From positions 4,277-11,205 of the forward strand of contig JAGNPF010000016.1 in the NCBI GenBank assembly GCA_017989775.1: a DNA stretch of 6,929 nucleotides. The letters run 5' to 3'. A program made the translations under genes and the position numbers. This DNA comes from Flavobacterium sp. (GTDB lineage Bacteria; Bacteroidota; Bacteroidia; Flavobacteriales; Flavobacteriaceae). Of this stretch, positions 5,798-6,929 are shown piece after piece (the stretch's first letter is position 1; every line of letters starts with the position of its first letter). The notes beneath the pieces were generated by a model. That model was given only the letters and a program-made list of their open reading frames with translations. It ran no database searches and was not told the origin of the DNA.

Positions 5798-6929
5798 CAA
5801 ATCCTTCGTTTTTAAATAAAATAGCCCAGGTTTTAATTGAAACTTATTCTGGAAAACTCTCCAATACCATTGTGGTTTTGCCCAACAAGCGAGCCAAGAT
5901 ATTTCTGGTAGAAGCTCTCAAAAAGCAAGTTTCAACCAATATCCTTAGTCCGGAGATTATTAGTATCGAGGAATTTATTCAGGATATTGCCAGCGTTCGT
6001 TCCGTCGATTCGATAGAATTATTGTTTGAATTCTATGAAGTTTATTTGTCTGTTACCGAAAAACCAAACCTACAATCTTTTGAACTTTTTGCCAATTGGG
6101 CCAAAACATTGTTGCAGGATTTCAACGAAATTGACCGTTATTTACTTGATCCAAATCACGTGCTTTCTTATTTGAAAGATATTGAAGACATCAAGAAATG
6201 GGGGATTGAAGTCGAAAACAAAACCCAATTACTCGAAAACTACATTGATTTCTGGAAATTGTTGCCACATTATTATCAATCGCTTTACAATCATTTGCTG
6301 AATAAAGGAATTGGTTATCAAGGATTAATTTATCGGGAAGCTGTAAATAATTTGAATCATTTTTCAGATTCCGTAAAAGAAAAACAATTTGTTTTTGCTG
6401 GTTTCAATGCCTTGAATGCTGCCGAAGAACGAATTATTCAACATTTAATCGCTTCGGATCAAGCCGCTATTTATTGGGATGTCGATCAAAACTTTTTGAA
6501 CGATCCCTATCACGATGCAGGATTGTTCGTCAGGCGTTTCAAATCGAGTTGGAAACATTACAAATCCAATCCTTTTGAATGGATTGTGGACGATTTTTCG
6601 CAGTCGAAAAACATCCAGGTTATTGGTACGCCAAAATCCATTGGTCAAGCCAAAATTGCGGGTAGCATTATTGAAAATATCATTGATGATAATCCAAATA
6701 CAACATTAGATAAAGTGGCTGTTGTTTTAGGAGAAGAAAATTTGTTGGTACCGCTTTTATATTCTTTGCCTTCAACAGTTGGTGCTTTGAACATCACGAT
6801 GGGCTATTCGAGCAAAAACAATCCAGCGCAGATTTTGATTGCCAAATTGTTCAAAATGCACACCAATGCCTTGTCTCGAAATGGCAAAAGTTATGTCCTG
6901 TATTACAAAGACGTTTTGGATATTTTGAC
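5794..6929 (+). CDS. addB: AddB-like PD-(D/E)XK nuclease-family protein, N-terminal part (3' truncated by window)
   Basis: An uninterrupted frame of 378 codons from ATG 5794 to the window end. The N-terminus (MTNPSFLNKIAQVLIETYSG) leads into TIVVLPNKRAKIFLVEAL (25-42), followed by FVFAGFNALNAAEERII (199-215), an AIYWDVDQNF strand (225-234), a segment VIGTPKSIGQAKIAG (276-290), a DKVAVVLGEENLLVPLL stretch (306-322) and LNITMGYSSKNNPAQILI (332-349). These are the landmarks of the Bacteroidota AddB/RecC-like family, an inactivated helicase fold that in AddAB recognises the regulatory DNA sequence and carries a second nuclease. No Walker A GKT/GKS is present in the N-terminus. Family members are around 900 residues, so the C-terminal nuclease lies beyond the window and cannot be confirmed. 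The predicted partner is the helicase-nuclease at 1-1088. ATG 5794 is the first in-frame start; an ATG five bases earlier reaches a stop at once. Confidence 0.85.
   Translation, partial: MTNPSFLNKIAQVLIETYSGKLSNTIVVLPNKRAKIFLVEALKKQVSTNILSPEIISIEEFIQDIASVRSVDSIELLFEFYEVYLSVTEKPNLQSFELFANWAKTLLQDFNEIDRYLLDPNHVLSYLKDIEDIKKWGIEVENKTQLLENYIDFWKLLPHYYQSLYNHLLNKGIGYQGLIYREAVNNLNHFSDSVKEKQFVFAGFNALNAAEERIIQHLIASDQAAIYWDVDQNFLNDPYHDAGLFVRRFKSSWKHYKSNPFEWIVDDFSQSKNIQVIGTPKSIGQAKIAGSIIENIIDDNPNTTLDKVAVVLGEENLLVPLLYSLPSTVGALNITMGYSSKNNPAQILIAKLFKMHTNALSRNGKSYVLYYKDVLDIL

Noticed and set aside
6445..6709. Short frames on both strands within 6445-6709
   Set aside because: They lie inside the uninterrupted addB-like frame, which has recognisable family motifs; these are shadows.

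Overview
The window looks like chromosomal DNA from a Flavobacterium or close relative (Bacteroidota, Flavobacteriaceae). The evidence is the AT-rich composition, a promoter of the flavobacterial type (TTG, then TAnnTTTG), A-rich leaders with no Shine-Dalgarno, and OmpA proteins of the flavobacterial 'P60' layout (signal peptide, barrel, thrombospondin type 3 repeats, OmpA peptidoglycan-binding domain). All five genes are on the + strand. I see no RNA genes, mobile elements or CRISPR.

Layout. (1) 1-1088: the 3' end of an AddA/RecB-like helicase-nuclease, cut by the left edge. (2) 1122-2312: kbl, glycine C-acetyltransferase. (3) 2313-3936: the ompA1 transcription unit, with a recognisable promoter, a short leader, a 488-residue OmpA protein, a small hairpin at the stop codon and a rho-independent terminator. 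(4) 3937-4239: about 300 bases of AT-rich spacer with no gene. (5) 4240-5782: a second, paralogous unit (ompA2, 481 residues) with the same leader and the same two 3' hairpins. (6) 5794-6929: the 5' part of an AddB-like gene running off the right edge. It is a full-length open frame with no stop in the window.

How the genes relate. AddA and AddB are expected to form one heterodimer that processes double-strand breaks for recombinational repair, yet here they sit 4.7 kb apart with unrelated genes between them. Kbl is a PLP enzyme of threonine/glycine breakdown. The two OmpA proteins are expected to link the outer membrane to peptidoglycan and to be abundant.

The most notable feature is the relation between the two ompA copies. 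An 887-bp block (2598-3484 and 4456-5342) is identical at every base, while the coding sequence just outside differs substantially (about 15% over the 186 bp upstream). This is the pattern expected from recent gene conversion, or from an assembly artefact that must be excluded. The 3' hairpins lie outside the block. They differ between copies by paired, compensatory changes, which supports them as real RNA structures. I did not find a convincing new multi-gene system; the region is mostly housekeeping plus an actively recombining outer-membrane gene pair.
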